NCBI RefSeq assembly: GCF_023208015.1
Contig: NZ_CP051627.1
Coordinates: forward strand, 3,388,422 to 3,452,421
Source: Thermobifida alba
GTDB taxonomy: Bacteria > Actinomycetota > Actinomycetes > Streptosporangiales > Streptosporangiaceae
Direction: 5' to 3'
DNA length: 64,000 nucleotides
Shown one piece after another: positions 1 to 8,200 of the stretch (position 1 is the stretch's first letter; every line of letters starts with the position of its first letter). The translations under genes were made by a program, and so were the position numbers. The notes under the pieces were generated by a model that did not search any database, had not been told where the DNA came from, and was given only the letters and a program-made list of their open reading frames with translations.

Positions 1-270
<270 letters not shown>

Positions 271-285
271 CCGCACGGGGTACCC

Positions 286-310
286 GGGGGACCGGACGCC
301 CCGGTCCCCC
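286..310 (+). terminator. Hairpin after thiolase
   Basis: Perfect 10-bp stem (286-295 with 301-310), 5-nt loop, 15 bp after the thiolase stop. No U tract, as is common in high-GC actinomycetes. Confidence 0.65.
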
Positions 311-340
311 GGCGCCGGGCACCCTCCCTCTCACACCGCG

Positions 341-376
341 TCGGGGCCCGTCCCGCGGCCGTGGGACGGGCCCCGA
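341..376. terminator. Bidirectional terminator between thiolase and livF
   Basis: Perfect 14-bp stem (341-354 with 363-376) around the 8-nt loop GCGGCCGT, placed between convergent genes. The same loop sequence occurs in the terminator at 18786-18829. Confidence 0.75.
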
Positions 377-489
377 CGTGTGTGCTCAGCGCCGACTGCG
401 CGGACGGGAGCGCCCCCGCGATCCTCCCCACCGGTCGGCCCCGCGTCGCGCAGGACCGCTCCAGGACCGCGGGGGCGGCTCCCCGCGCC

Positions 490-1209
490 TCAGTTCTCGA
501 CCAGGGCCGCCTCGCCGAGGAAGGCCCGCAGCACCGAGGCGTTGGAACGGGCGTCGGTGACCGGGCCGCTGTAGACGACCTCGCCCCGGGCCATGGCGAC
601 GACCTCGTCGGCCACGTCCATGCCGGTCTCGGCGTTCTGCTCGACCATGAGGATGCCGATCCCGGCGTCGGCGAGCACCCGCACACTGGACAGCACCGAC
701 TCGACCATCGCCGGGGCCAGGCCCATCGACGGCTCGTCCAGCAGCATGTAGCGGGGACGGGCCAGGAACGCGCGCCCGAACGCCAGCATCTGCTGCTCTC
801 CGCCGGAGAGCAGCCCGGCCGCGCTGTCGCGGCGCTTCTTCAGGACCGGGAACATCGTGTACACCTGCTCCAGGCCCTCGGCGAACGTGCTCCTGGCCGC
901 GGTGTAGGAGCCGAGCAGCAGGTTCTCGTACACGCTGAGGGGGGCGAAGACCCGCCTCCCCTCGGGCACGAGGACGACTCCGCGGCGCACCACGCGGTGG
1001 GCCGGGTGCCGCTCCAGGCGCTCCCCGTCGAGGAGCACCTGCCCGGAGGCCGGCGGGTGCAGCCCGGTGACCGCGCGCAGCGTCGTGGTCTTGCCCGCCC
1101 CGTTCGCCCCCAGGACGAGGGTCACCCGGCCGGGGTCGACCGACATGCCGACCCCCCGGACCGCTTCGACCTTGCCGTAGTTGACGTGGAGGTCCTTGAT
1201 CTCAAGCAT
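490..1209 (-). CDS. livF: Branched-chain amino acid-type ABC transporter ATPase LivF
   Basis: Second ATPase subunit (239 aa) of a HAAT-family ABC importer; powers uptake with LivG, bound to LivHM at the inner face of the membrane. Walker A is GANGAGKT near residue 35, the signature LSGGEQQ near 135 and Walker B LLDEP near 155, all typical of LivF. It is the last gene of livKHMGF, and its ATG overlaps the end of livG by 8 bp. In this context of acyl-CoA enzymes the cargo may be an organic acid rather than leucine; that is inference. Confidence 0.93.
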   Translation of the reverse strand: MLEIKDLHVNYGKVEAVRGVGMSVDPGRVTLVLGANGAGKTTTLRAVTGLHPPASGQVLLDGERLERHPAHRVVRRGVVLVPEGRRVFAPLSVYENLLLGSYTAARSTFAEGLEQVYTMFPVLKKRRDSAAGLLSGGEQQMLAFGRAFLARPRYMLLDEPSMGLAPAMVESVLSSVRVLADAGIGILMVEQNAETGMDVADEVVAMARGEVVYSGPVTDARSNASVLRAFLGEAALVEN

Positions 1210-1993
1210 GGTCCCGCCATTTCTTGCCGAGGTAGGCCTCCTGGACCCGCGGGTCGCGCACGACCTCGGCGGGCGGTCCCTCAGCGATCAGCACCCCGAA
1301 GTTCATCGCGAAGACGTGGTCGCAGGTGTCCACCATCATCTGCACGTCGTGCTCGACGAGGAGCTGGGTCAGCCCCTCCGCACGCAGTTCGCGCAGCAGC
1401 CGCGAGATCTCGGCACGCTCCTTCTGGTTCATGCCGGCGGTCGGCTCGTCCAGGAGCAGCAGCCGCGGGTCCATCGCCAGCGCACGGGCGATCTCCACCC
1501 GCCGCTGGGTGCCGTACGACAGCTCCTGCGGCCGCAGATCGGCCACGTCGTCCAGCCCGGTGCGCCGGATCGCCGTGTCGACCGCCTCCGAGGTGTCGGT
1601 CCTGCGCGGCCGCCGCGCCCACGGGAGGGCGGACCCGGCGTCCTGCCGCGCGTCGGCGCCGAGCTGGATGTTCTGCCGCACGGTCAGGTGCGGCAGCAGC
1701 CGCACGGTCTGGAAGGTGCGGGCGATCCGCATCCGGGCGACCTGGGACGGGGGTGCGTCGTGGAACTCGGCCCCGTCGAAGACCAGGGTGCCCCGGGTCA
1801 GCGGGGTGAGGCGGGTGATCGCCCCCAGCAGGGTGCTCTTCCCCGACCCGTTGGGCCCCATGATCCCGAAGATCCGGCCCTCGGTGAGGCGTATCGTCAG
1901 TCCGTCGACCGCCTTGACCCCGCCGAAGTGGACGGCGACGTCGCGGGCCTCCAGGACCGCGCCCCGGGCCGTCTCGGTGGTCTGTGCGCTCAT
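1202..1993 (-). CDS. livG: Branched-chain amino acid-type ABC transporter ATPase LivG
   Basis: First ATPase subunit, 263 aa when started at the ATG that overlaps the livM stop (ATGA, 1990-1993). Walker A GPNGSGKST lies near residue 40; the signature is LSYGTQRR, the LSYG variant usual for LivG; Walker B LLLLDEPTAGMN follows, then the switch His in LLVEHDVQMM. The frame stays open far upstream but those residues read as low-complexity shadow of livM, so the ATG at 1993 was chosen. Confidence 0.93.
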   Translation of the reverse strand: MSAQTTETARGAVLEARDVAVHFGGVKAVDGLTIRLTEGRIFGIMGPNGSGKSTLLGAITRLTPLTRGTLVFDGAEFHDAPPSQVARMRIARTFQTVRLLPHLTVRQNIQLGADARQDAGSALPWARRPRRTDTSEAVDTAIRRTGLDDVADLRPQELSYGTQRRVEIARALAMDPRLLLLDEPTAGMNQKERAEISRLLRELRAEGLTQLLVEHDVQMMVDTCDHVFAMNFGVLIAEGPPAEVVRDPRVQEAYLGKKWRDHA

Positions 1994-2925
1994 GGCTCCG
2001 CCACACCCTCTCCGACCGTCCTCAGTTCCGGGGCTCCGGTCTGCGGGCCGGAGCGGTCCGCTCCGGAAGGAGCCTTGCGGCGGCCCACCCGGTAGCGGTA
2101 CTTGGCGTCCGACCACACCCCGTAGAGCCCTCCGGGCATCCAGATCGCCGCGGCGGCGACGAGGGCCCCGTAGACGACGTGCTCCCACTTGCCGACCACG
2201 GCGAGCAGTTCCGGAAGCCAGGTGAACACGACCGCGCCGATGAGCGCGCCCTTCCACGACCGGATGCCACCGACGATGATCATGGTCAGCGCCAGGATCA
2301 CCAGCGAGAAGCCGATGTCGACGGGGGTGATCGTGGTACGGGCCAGCAGGTTCATCGCCCCCGCGCAGCCGCCGAGGAGCCCGCTCGCCGCGAAGGCGGC
2401 GAGCCGGTAGGCGCGGACGTTGATCCCGACCGCCGCGGCGAGTTCGGGGTCTTCGCGGACCGCTTCGATGCGGCGGCCGACCCGGCCGAACTCGGTCAGG
2501 GCGACCAGGAGCAGCGCGGCGACCGCGATCACGTAGATGTGCCCGGAGGTGAAGTCGCTGATGGCGCCGAACCTGCCGGTGGGCCCCCCGGTCAGGTCGC
2601 CCCCGGCGGTCGCGGCCACCGAGACGATGAGGCAGAACGCGATCGTCGCCATACCGAGGTAGAGCCCGTCGAGCTGCTGCACGAGCAGGCCCAGCAGGAC
2701 GCTGACGACCAGGGACACGGCCATGGCCGCGGCGATGGCCGCCAGCGCCGGGAAGCGGTGGTCGATGACCAGGATCGCCGCCAGGTAGGCGCCGAGCCCG
2801 TAGCTTCCGGCCCCGGTGAACGAGAAGACGCCCATCCGCATCGGGAACTGGATGCTCAGTGCCAGGACCAGCCCGATGAACGTGTTCTGGACCAGGATCA
2901 GGTTTGCGCCGTACCAGCCGCTCAT
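1990..2925 (-). CDS. livM: Branched-chain amino acid-type ABC permease LivM
   Basis: Polytopic membrane permease, 311 aa, pairing with LivH to form the translocation channel. About nine hydrophobic helices are visible, plus the EAA-like cytoplasmic loop (AVREDPELAAAVGINV) that contacts the ATPases. The start MSGWYG overlaps the livH stop by 4 bp (ATGA), showing translational coupling. The C-terminal tail of about 30 charged residues is a little longer than usual. Confidence 0.92.
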   Translation of the reverse strand: MSGWYGANLILVQNTFIGLVLALSIQFPMRMGVFSFTGAGSYGLGAYLAAILVIDHRFPALAAIAAAMAVSLVVSVLLGLLVQQLDGLYLGMATIAFCLIVSVAATAGGDLTGGPTGRFGAISDFTSGHIYVIAVAALLLVALTEFGRVGRRIEAVREDPELAAAVGINVRAYRLAAFAASGLLGGCAGAMNLLARTTITPVDIGFSLVILALTMIIVGGIRSWKGALIGAVVFTWLPELLAVVGKWEHVVYGALVAAAAIWMPGGLYGVWSDAKYRYRVGRRKAPSGADRSGPQTGAPELRTVGEGVAEP

Positions 2926-3812
2926 GTGCGTCGCACCGCCTTCTTGCCGAAGAGCCCGGCGGGTCGCAGGAGGAGGACCGCGAAGATCAGGCTGAACGAG
3001 ATCGCATCGCCCCACAGGCCGCCGAAGTTCGTGAGCACGAGTGTCTCCGCGAATGCCAGGGCGAACGCGCCGACGGCCACCCCCGCCGTGCTGCCGACAC
3101 CGCCGAGGATGATGCAGGCGAAGGCCTTGATGATGAGCGTCTCACCGCTTTCCGGGGTGAGCGCGCCCACGTAGAAGGTGTAGAGGACGGCGGCGAGGCC
3201 GGCGAGGCCGCCCGCCACCGCCATGGTGGCGATGGCGAACCTCCTGCGGTTCACGCCCATCATCGACGCGACCTCGGCGTCCACACCGATCGAGCGCAGT
3301 GCGAGCCCCTGCCGGGAGTGGCGCAGCCACAGTGCGATGGCCGTGGTCAGGACCGCGGCCGCGACCACGATCAGGACCTGCAGGTCACTGACGCGGAGGT
3401 CGCCGACCACGTGGATGGTCGGCTGGAAGCTGCTCTGGGTGAAGCCGAACGGGTTGCTCCTGGTCTCGTACTGGGCGAGGGCCAGCGGGATACCCGCGAT
3501 ACCGATCCCTCCGATGAGGATCTGCATTTCAGCCGTCCGGTGGTCCTTGGCCCACCTGGTGATCTGCTCGAAGGCGACCACGTGCACCAGGACCGAGAGC
3601 AGCGCGCCGACGGTGACGCCCAGCGCAACGAGTGCGGTCAGGGACAGCGGGGACTGGGCGAGCACCAGGTAGCCCACGAACGCGGCGAACATGAAGATCG
3701 ATCCGTGAGCGAAGTTGAGGATGCCGATGCTTCCCCAGGCCAGGCTCATCCCCAGGGCGAACATCAGGTAGATCGAGCCGAGCGTCACAGCACCCAGAAG
3801 GTCCTGCAGCAT
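2922..3812 (-). CDS. livH: Branched-chain amino acid-type ABC permease LivH
   Basis: Membrane permease of 296 aa, the LivH partner of LivM. It shows the LivH N-terminus (GSIYLMFALGMSLAWG, then LNFAHG), the EAA-like loop (LRSIGVDAEVASMMGVN) and a C-terminal LLLRPAGLFG motif. It is separated from the binding-protein gene by 86 bp containing a hairpin, which would allow the binding protein to be made in excess over the membrane parts. Confidence 0.93.
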   Translation of the reverse strand: MLQDLLGAVTLGSIYLMFALGMSLAWGSIGILNFAHGSIFMFAAFVGYLVLAQSPLSLTALVALGVTVGALLSVLVHVVAFEQITRWAKDHRTAEMQILIGGIGIAGIPLALAQYETRSNPFGFTQSSFQPTIHVVGDLRVSDLQVLIVVAAAVLTTAIALWLRHSRQGLALRSIGVDAEVASMMGVNRRRFAIATMAVAGGLAGLAAVLYTFYVGALTPESGETLIIKAFACIILGGVGSTAGVAVGAFALAFAETLVLTNFGGLWGDAISFSLIFAVLLLRPAGLFGKKAVRRT

Positions 3813-3853
3813 GGTCCCTCCTCTCCACGCGGGGGGATGGGGAAGGGGGGCGG

Positions 3854-3873
3854 GGGGACGCCGGGGCGTCCCC
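3854..3873 (-). terminator. Attenuating hairpin between livK and livH
   Basis: Nine-bp GGGGACGCC/GGCGTCCCC stem with a 2-nt loop in the 86-bp gap downstream of livK. Probably a partial terminator that favours the binding protein over the permease genes. Confidence 0.5.
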
Positions 3874-3898
3874 GCCGCGTGGTGTCCGCATGATGGCC

Positions 3899-5098
3899 CT
3901 ACTCCTCGACGTCGGACGCGTAGTAGAGGAGCTTCTCGCCGTCGGCGGTCTTCTCGACGACCACCCCGGGGACGTCGAGGATGCGGTCGGTGAAGGTGAG
4001 GTCCTCACCCAGCGCGCCGGTCCACGGCTCGGCCGCGATCTCGTCGAGCGCCTTCTGGATGTCCTCGCGGTTGGCGCTGTTGGCCCGCTTGAGCGCCCTG
4101 GCGAAGAACCAGGCCGCGTCGTAGCTGTCCGCGGAGTTGAACATGGGGTCCTCCCCGTACTCCTCGCGGAAGGCCTCGGTGAACTTCCGGCTGGCCTCGT
4201 ACTCCATGGAGGGGTGGTAGCCGACGGGCCACACCATTCCGGCGCCGTCCTCGCCTGCGGGGTCCAGGACCCCGGAGGCCGCGGCGGCGCTGCCGAGCAC
4301 GGCTCCCTCATATCCGGCCTGGCGCAGCTGGGTCATGGCCGTCGGGTTGGCCGCACCGATGAGAAGGACGGCGACACCGTCGGGGTCGTCCTTGAGCAGC
4401 TGCGAGATGGGTGCCGTGAAGTCCTGGGTGCTGCCCTGGGTGGCGACGGAGCTGACGACCTCGATGCCCAGCTCCTCAGCCATGGCGGGCAGGGTCTCCT
4501 CGCCGATCATCTCCAGGCTGGGGGTGGCGGCGGTGTAGAGGATGCCCATCGTCTTCCACCCCTGCTCCTTCATGAACTTGGAGAGGATGGGGTAGTAGAC
4601 GTTCATGGTGGGGGTGAGGCGGAAGGTGTACTCGCCGATCACCACGCCGTCGCTTCCCGCCTGGGTGAAGATGATCGGCATCTTGCTGTTCTGCGCGATC
4701 GGCGCCTGAGCCACCGCCGACTCGCTCTGCACGGCACCGAAGACCGCCGAGACGCTGTCGTCGGTGATCGCCTTGGTCAGTTCGCTCGCCGCGGTCTGCG
4801 AGTCTCCGGCGGTGTCGACCTCCTCCATCTCGATCGTGGTGTCGCCCAGGAATCCGGACTCGTTGATCTCCTTGATGGCGAGGCGGTGGCCCTCGTCGGC
4901 AGCGATACCGTTCTGCGCGGCGGGCCCGGTGACCGGGTTGGTCGACACGACGCGGACCACCGGCGGCGGGCCGTCCCCGCTTTCCGGCCCGGCTGCGCCG
5001 CCGCCCTCACCGCTTCCGCACGCGCTGGCGGCGAGCAGAGCTCCGACCACGGCGACCACTGATACCGGACGCCACCACGGCAGCTTGTTTGCGTTCAT
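3899..5098 (-). CDS. livK: ABC transporter substrate-binding lipoprotein (LivK-like)
   Basis: Extracellular solute-binding lipoprotein (type 1 periplasmic-binding fold, Peripla_BP_6 type), 399 aa. The N-terminus has a hydrophobic signal ending in a lipobox-like LAASAC, so it should be anchored outside the membrane. Body motifs such as PVTGPAAQNGI, a central AVFGAVQS region and AYDAAWFFARAL fit the LivK family. The ATG at 5098 was preferred over a GTG at 5113 because GGAGG lies 4 bp before it. It heads the livKHMGF operon, with a TetR-like operator 59 bp upstream (5157-5176). Ligand unknown; the gene context suggests a carboxylic acid. Confidence 0.9.
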   Translation of the reverse strand: MNANKLPWWRPVSVVAVVGALLAASACGSGEGGGAAGPESGDGPPPVVRVVSTNPVTGPAAQNGIAADEGHRLAIKEINESGFLGDTTIEMEEVDTAGDSQTAASELTKAITDDSVSAVFGAVQSESAVAQAPIAQNSKMPIIFTQAGSDGVVIGEYTFRLTPTMNVYYPILSKFMKEQGWKTMGILYTAATPSLEMIGEETLPAMAEELGIEVVSSVATQGSTQDFTAPISQLLKDDPDGVAVLLIGAANPTAMTQLRQAGYEGAVLGSAAAASGVLDPAGEDGAGMVWPVGYHPSMEYEASRKFTEAFREEYGEDPMFNSADSYDAAWFFARALKRANSANREDIQKALDEIAAEPWTGALGEDLTFTDRILDVPGVVVEKTADGEKLLYYASDVEE

Positions 5099-5156
5099 CA
5101 GCCCTCCGGCCACGTTGGAAAGACCACAAGTCAGGTGCCTGTTGGCCGAACAGTCA

Positions 5157-5176
5157 CTTACTTACCGGTCAAACAG
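5157..5176. promoter_or_regulatory. TetR-like operator, site A (upstream of livK)
   Basis: CTTACTTACCGGTCAAACAG; matches sites B-D in the TTAC half and in the CGGTCA half. Lies 59 bp before the livK start, where it would overlap a promoter. Confidence 0.5.
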
Positions 5177-5329
5177 CAACCAGGGTCACATCCCAGTTCA
5201 AGAGGGCTGCCGGAGAAGTTCGCAAATTGACCCACCTGTTCCGCTGCAGGTCGGCGGCGTAGAGCCGCCGCTGGAGCGCAGCGCGACGGCCTGCCTCCCC
5301 TGCGTGCCCGGGGACGGGGCCGCAAGCAG

Positions 5330-5371
5330 CCGGGGCGGTGGACCCGCGGAGCCGCGGGTCCACCGCCCCGG
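5330..5371 (-). terminator. Strong hairpin after the MaoC pair
   Basis: Perfect 20-bp stem (5330-5349 with 5352-5371) and a 2-nt loop, 22 bp after the MaoC stop. It isolates the hydratase genes from livK. Confidence 0.8.
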
Positions 5372-5393
5372 TGAGGCAGCACGTCCGGTCCGC

Positions 5394-5813
5394 TCAGCCG
5401 ACCTCGTCGACGACGACCTCCGCCGTCCCGGACACCAGCCGCTGCCCGTCGTCCCGCCGCAGCCACACGTCGCAGACGGCGACCCGGACCCCGCCGTCGT
5501 CGCGCACCTCGGTGACCTCCCCGCCGGCCTCCACCCGGTCCCCGGCGAAGACGTTGGCCTCGAAGCGCACGCGCACCCGGCGTATCGCCGCGGGGTCGCC
5601 CACCCACTCCAGCAGCATGTTGACGATGTACCCGAGGTTCGCCGGCCCCTGGTTGACCACCCGGTCCCCCAGGCCCAGCGCCCGCGTGGCCTCAGGGTCG
5701 AAGTGGATGGGGTTGGGGTCGCGCATGAGCGCCGACATCGTCTTCATACGGGCCGCCTCGACCCGCTCCAGCCGCCACGGGGGAATCCGGAACCCCGGCG
5801 CTACCGTGCCCAT
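5394..5813 (-). CDS. MaoC-like (R)-enoyl-CoA hydratase subunit
   Basis: Single hot-dog domain of 139 aa. The stretch DPNPIHFD is the hydratase-2 motif that holds the catalytic Asp and His of MaoC enzymes, which add water to trans-2-enoyl-CoA. Half-size MaoC proteins act as heteromers with an N-terminal-type partner, and the adjacent upstream gene (5814-6251) is such a partner: its TGA directly abuts this ATG, and the GGAGG ribosome site lies inside it. Translational coupling is therefore likely. The chemistry is well supported; the substrate is unknown. Confidence 0.85.
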   Translation of the reverse strand: MGTVAPGFRIPPWRLERVEAARMKTMSALMRDPNPIHFDPEATRALGLGDRVVNQGPANLGYIVNMLLEWVGDPAAIRRVRVRFEANVFAGDRVEAGGEVTEVRDDGGVRVAVCDVWLRRDDGQRLVSGTAEVVVDEVG

Positions 5814-6251
5814 TCACGACCTCCGCGGGAAGACGTAGGTGTTGGTGAGGAAGGCCACCGCCGCCCCCTGCTCGTCGCGGATCGCCGTCTCCACCCGCAT
5901 GAGGTCGAAGACTCCGCTCCTGCCCCTCTTGCGGACCAGGTCGACGACCCGTGCACTCCCCCGCAGGGTCTCGCCCACCCGCAGGGGACGGACCTGCCTC
6001 AGGTCCGTCTCACCGATCATCGGACCGTCCTCCGGGCGGCAGTGGACCAGGTCGAGCAGGGAGGCGATGTCGAAGCCCACCCCCCGCATGCCGGCGTGGA
6101 AGACGTACGTGGGGTGCAGTACGCCCTCGGGGAGGGGAGGCGAGCAGAGCACGTCCGACATGAGCCACGACTCGTAGGGAGGCACGCTGAAGCTCCCCCC
6201 GGGCAGCTCCTTGCCGACCAGCCGCTCCCTCAGTTCGTCGATGTCGACCAC
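5814..6251 (-). CDS. MaoC-type dehydratase, N-terminal-type hot-dog subunit
   Basis: Hot-dog protein of ~145 aa resembling the MaoC_dehydrat_N (FAS1-like dehydratase) family, the non-catalytic half of heteromeric enoyl-CoA hydratases. It has the expected GETDLRQVRPLRVGET region and a C-terminal VFLTNTYV-like strand (AFLTNTYVFPR). The start is a GTG at 6251 with GGAGG eight bases upstream; the frame stays open further upstream but runs into the palindrome at 6294-6333 and into the carboxylase gene. It probably forms one enzyme with the next gene. Confidence 0.8.
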   Translation of the reverse strand: MVDIDELRERLVGKELPGGSFSVPPYESWLMSDVLCSPPLPEGVLHPTYVFHAGMRGVGFDIASLLDLVHCRPEDGPMIGETDLRQVRPLRVGETLRGSARVVDLVRKRGRSGVFDLMRVETAIRDEQGAAVAFLTNTYVFPRRS

Positions 6252-6293
6252 GTACCCCTCCGCCTCACCGGGTCCACCTCGCACCGCGGGGCG

Positions 6294-6333
6294 CCCGCCG
6301 GCGGTCCGGGGCCGGCCCCGGACCGCCGGCGGG
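6294..6333 (-). terminator. 40-bp perfect palindrome after the carboxylase gene
   Basis: Positions 6294-6313 are exactly complementary to 6314-6333, with no loop bases. It lies 20 bp after the carboxyltransferase stop and upstream of the MaoC pair; the best reading is a terminator with read-through. Confidence 0.7.
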
Positions 6334-6352
6334 CGGCTCCCGTCCGGGATCG

Positions 6353-7930
6353 TCACCGCGGCCACTCCCGCACCACCCGCTCGGTGCGGCCTCCCCAGGC
6401 GATCTCGATGGCCCGGGCCACCACCTCCCGGGTCTGGGCGGGTTCGATCACGTCGTCCAGGGACAGGTGCGCGGCGGCCTCCCACGGCTCGGACTCGGCC
6501 AGCCACTCCTTGGTCAGCTCCTCGACCAGTGCGTCGCGGGCGGCCACGCCCTGCTCGGCGCGGACCTTCTCCATACGGCGCCGGTAGACGGTGCGGATGC
6601 CGGCTTCGGGGGCCATGAAGCCGAGTTCCGCCGAAGGCCAGGCGAACAGGAAATCCGGGTGGGTGGGACGGCCCCCCATCGCGAAGTGCCCGCCGCCGTA
6701 GGCCTTGCGGATCACCACGCCGACCTTGGGCACCCGTGCGGTGGTGATGCGGGAGACCAGCGACTCGTAGCCGCGCAGCACGCCGCCGCGCTCGGCCTCC
6801 CGGCCGATCATCAGTCCGGGCACGTCGTGGAGGAACAGGAGCGGGATGTTGTAGGTGTCGCACAGGTCGACGAAGGCCCGTTCCTTGGCCAGGGCCTGCG
6901 GGTCGAGCGCACCGGCGCGGACGATCGGCTGGTTGGCGATGACGCCCACCGGTTTTCCTTCGATCCGGGCGAGCACGGTGATGACGCTGGCCCCCCAGGC
7001 CGCACCCCACGGGAAGATGGTCTGGGCGTCGACGATCGCCTCGATGACGTCGTTCATGTCGTAGCCGGAACGGCTGCCGACCGGGACGATGTTCTCCAGC
7101 TCGCTCGGCGGGACCGCCGGGTCGACCGCGGGAGCCACGGGGGCGGGCTGTGCGGCGTTGGACGGCAGGTAGGACAGGAACGCGGCGATGGCGTCCATGG
7201 CCGCCTGCTCGTCCTCGACGACCATGTGCACGTTGCCGACGTCCTGGACGGCCTCGGGTCCGCCCAGCTCCTCGTCGCTGATCTCCTCGCCGAGCGCGGC
7301 CTCGACCACCGAGGGGCCGGACAGCGCGAGCGAGCTGTCGCGCTTCATCACGACGAAGTCCGCGGTGGAAGCGTGCAGTGCGGAGTCGCCGTAGGAGGGG
7401 CCGAGCACGGCCGCGGCACGCGGCACCGGCGGCTCGGTCTCCCGCGGACCGAGGAAGGTCGCGAAGTCGAGCGGGAGCCCGGAGAAGCGCCAGCCCATCA
7501 CGTCGGGCATCCGCCCGCCGTCGGCGTCGCACAGCAGCACGAGGGGGAAGCCGTAGCGCTGCGCCTGCTCGATGACCCGCCCCTGCTTGCGCATGCTGGT
7601 GGGGGCGGTGGTCCCGGCCAGGACGCTGGCGTCGATGCCGATCAGGCCGACCCTGCGTCCGTCGATCGTGCCGAATCCGGTGACCACGGCGTCGCCGGGC
7701 ACCGGCTTGTGGATCCGCCGCTCGGGCAGGCCCAGGCCGCCCGTCTCGAAGAACGAGCCGGGGTCGAGGATCATGTCGATGCGCTCGCGCACCGGCAGCC
7801 GACCGGAGGCGCGGTGCTTGGCGAGTCCTTCTTCTCCCCCCATCCGCAGCGACTCCTCGCGCCGCCGCCGCAGCTCCTCGATGCGCTGTCGCATCGTGAC
7901 CTCGGCTGTGGACTCACCGCCGTCAACCAT
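6353..7930 (-). CDS. Acyl-CoA carboxylase, carboxyltransferase (beta) subunit
   Basis: Carboxyltransferase of 525 aa, the usual length for the AccD/PccB/MccB family, which moves a carboxyl group from biotin to an acyl-CoA. The N-terminal half holds the acyl-CoA-binding domain (ASGRLPVRERIDMILDPGSF, GLIGIDASVLAGTT) and the C-terminal half the biotin-binding domain (FVDLCDTYNIPLLFLHDVPG, KAYGGGHFAMGG). The ATG at 7930 is chosen over one at 7951 because AAGGAG lies nine bases before it. No biotin carboxylase or biotin carrier gene is nearby, so the alpha subunit must come from elsewhere. Operator site B lies 62 bp upstream. Confidence 0.9.
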   Translation of the reverse strand: MVDGGESTAEVTMRQRIEELRRRREESLRMGGEEGLAKHRASGRLPVRERIDMILDPGSFFETGGLGLPERRIHKPVPGDAVVTGFGTIDGRRVGLIGIDASVLAGTTAPTSMRKQGRVIEQAQRYGFPLVLLCDADGGRMPDVMGWRFSGLPLDFATFLGPRETEPPVPRAAAVLGPSYGDSALHASTADFVVMKRDSSLALSGPSVVEAALGEEISDEELGGPEAVQDVGNVHMVVEDEQAAMDAIAAFLSYLPSNAAQPAPVAPAVDPAVPPSELENIVPVGSRSGYDMNDVIEAIVDAQTIFPWGAAWGASVITVLARIEGKPVGVIANQPIVRAGALDPQALAKERAFVDLCDTYNIPLLFLHDVPGLMIGREAERGGVLRGYESLVSRITTARVPKVGVVIRKAYGGGHFAMGGRPTHPDFLFAWPSAELGFMAPEAGIRTVYRRRMEKVRAEQGVAARDALVEELTKEWLAESEPWEAAAHLSLDDVIEPAQTREVVARAIEIAWGGRTERVVREWPR

Positions 7931-7991
7931 CGGCCGTTCCTCCTTACGCATCGGGCGTCATTGGCTCCGGGGGAGCCCTCATGCCGATGAA

Positions 7992-8011
7992 TTTACCATA
8001 CGGTCAGTAAA
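7992..8011. promoter_or_regulatory. TetR-like operator, site B (upstream of the carboxyltransferase)
   Basis: TTTACCATACGGTCAGTAAA, with perfect TTTAC/GTAAA ends. The most symmetrical of the four sites, in an AT-rich patch unlike the surrounding DNA. Confidence 0.6.
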
Positions 8012-8200
8012 ATAAAAAAGTGCCGATCACCCCGAGAAGCCGAAAAAATCCCCTCCTACCTCGACAAATACGAAGAGGGGGCCTTCTGGACGGCGCTTTC
8101 ACCATCCACCCCGGAGAACAGAACACGCCCCCGGAGGACTGGGTCGCCCTCCGGGGGCGTCGGGGCCGTGTCCGCGCCGGGCGGACGCACTCGGTGCCGC

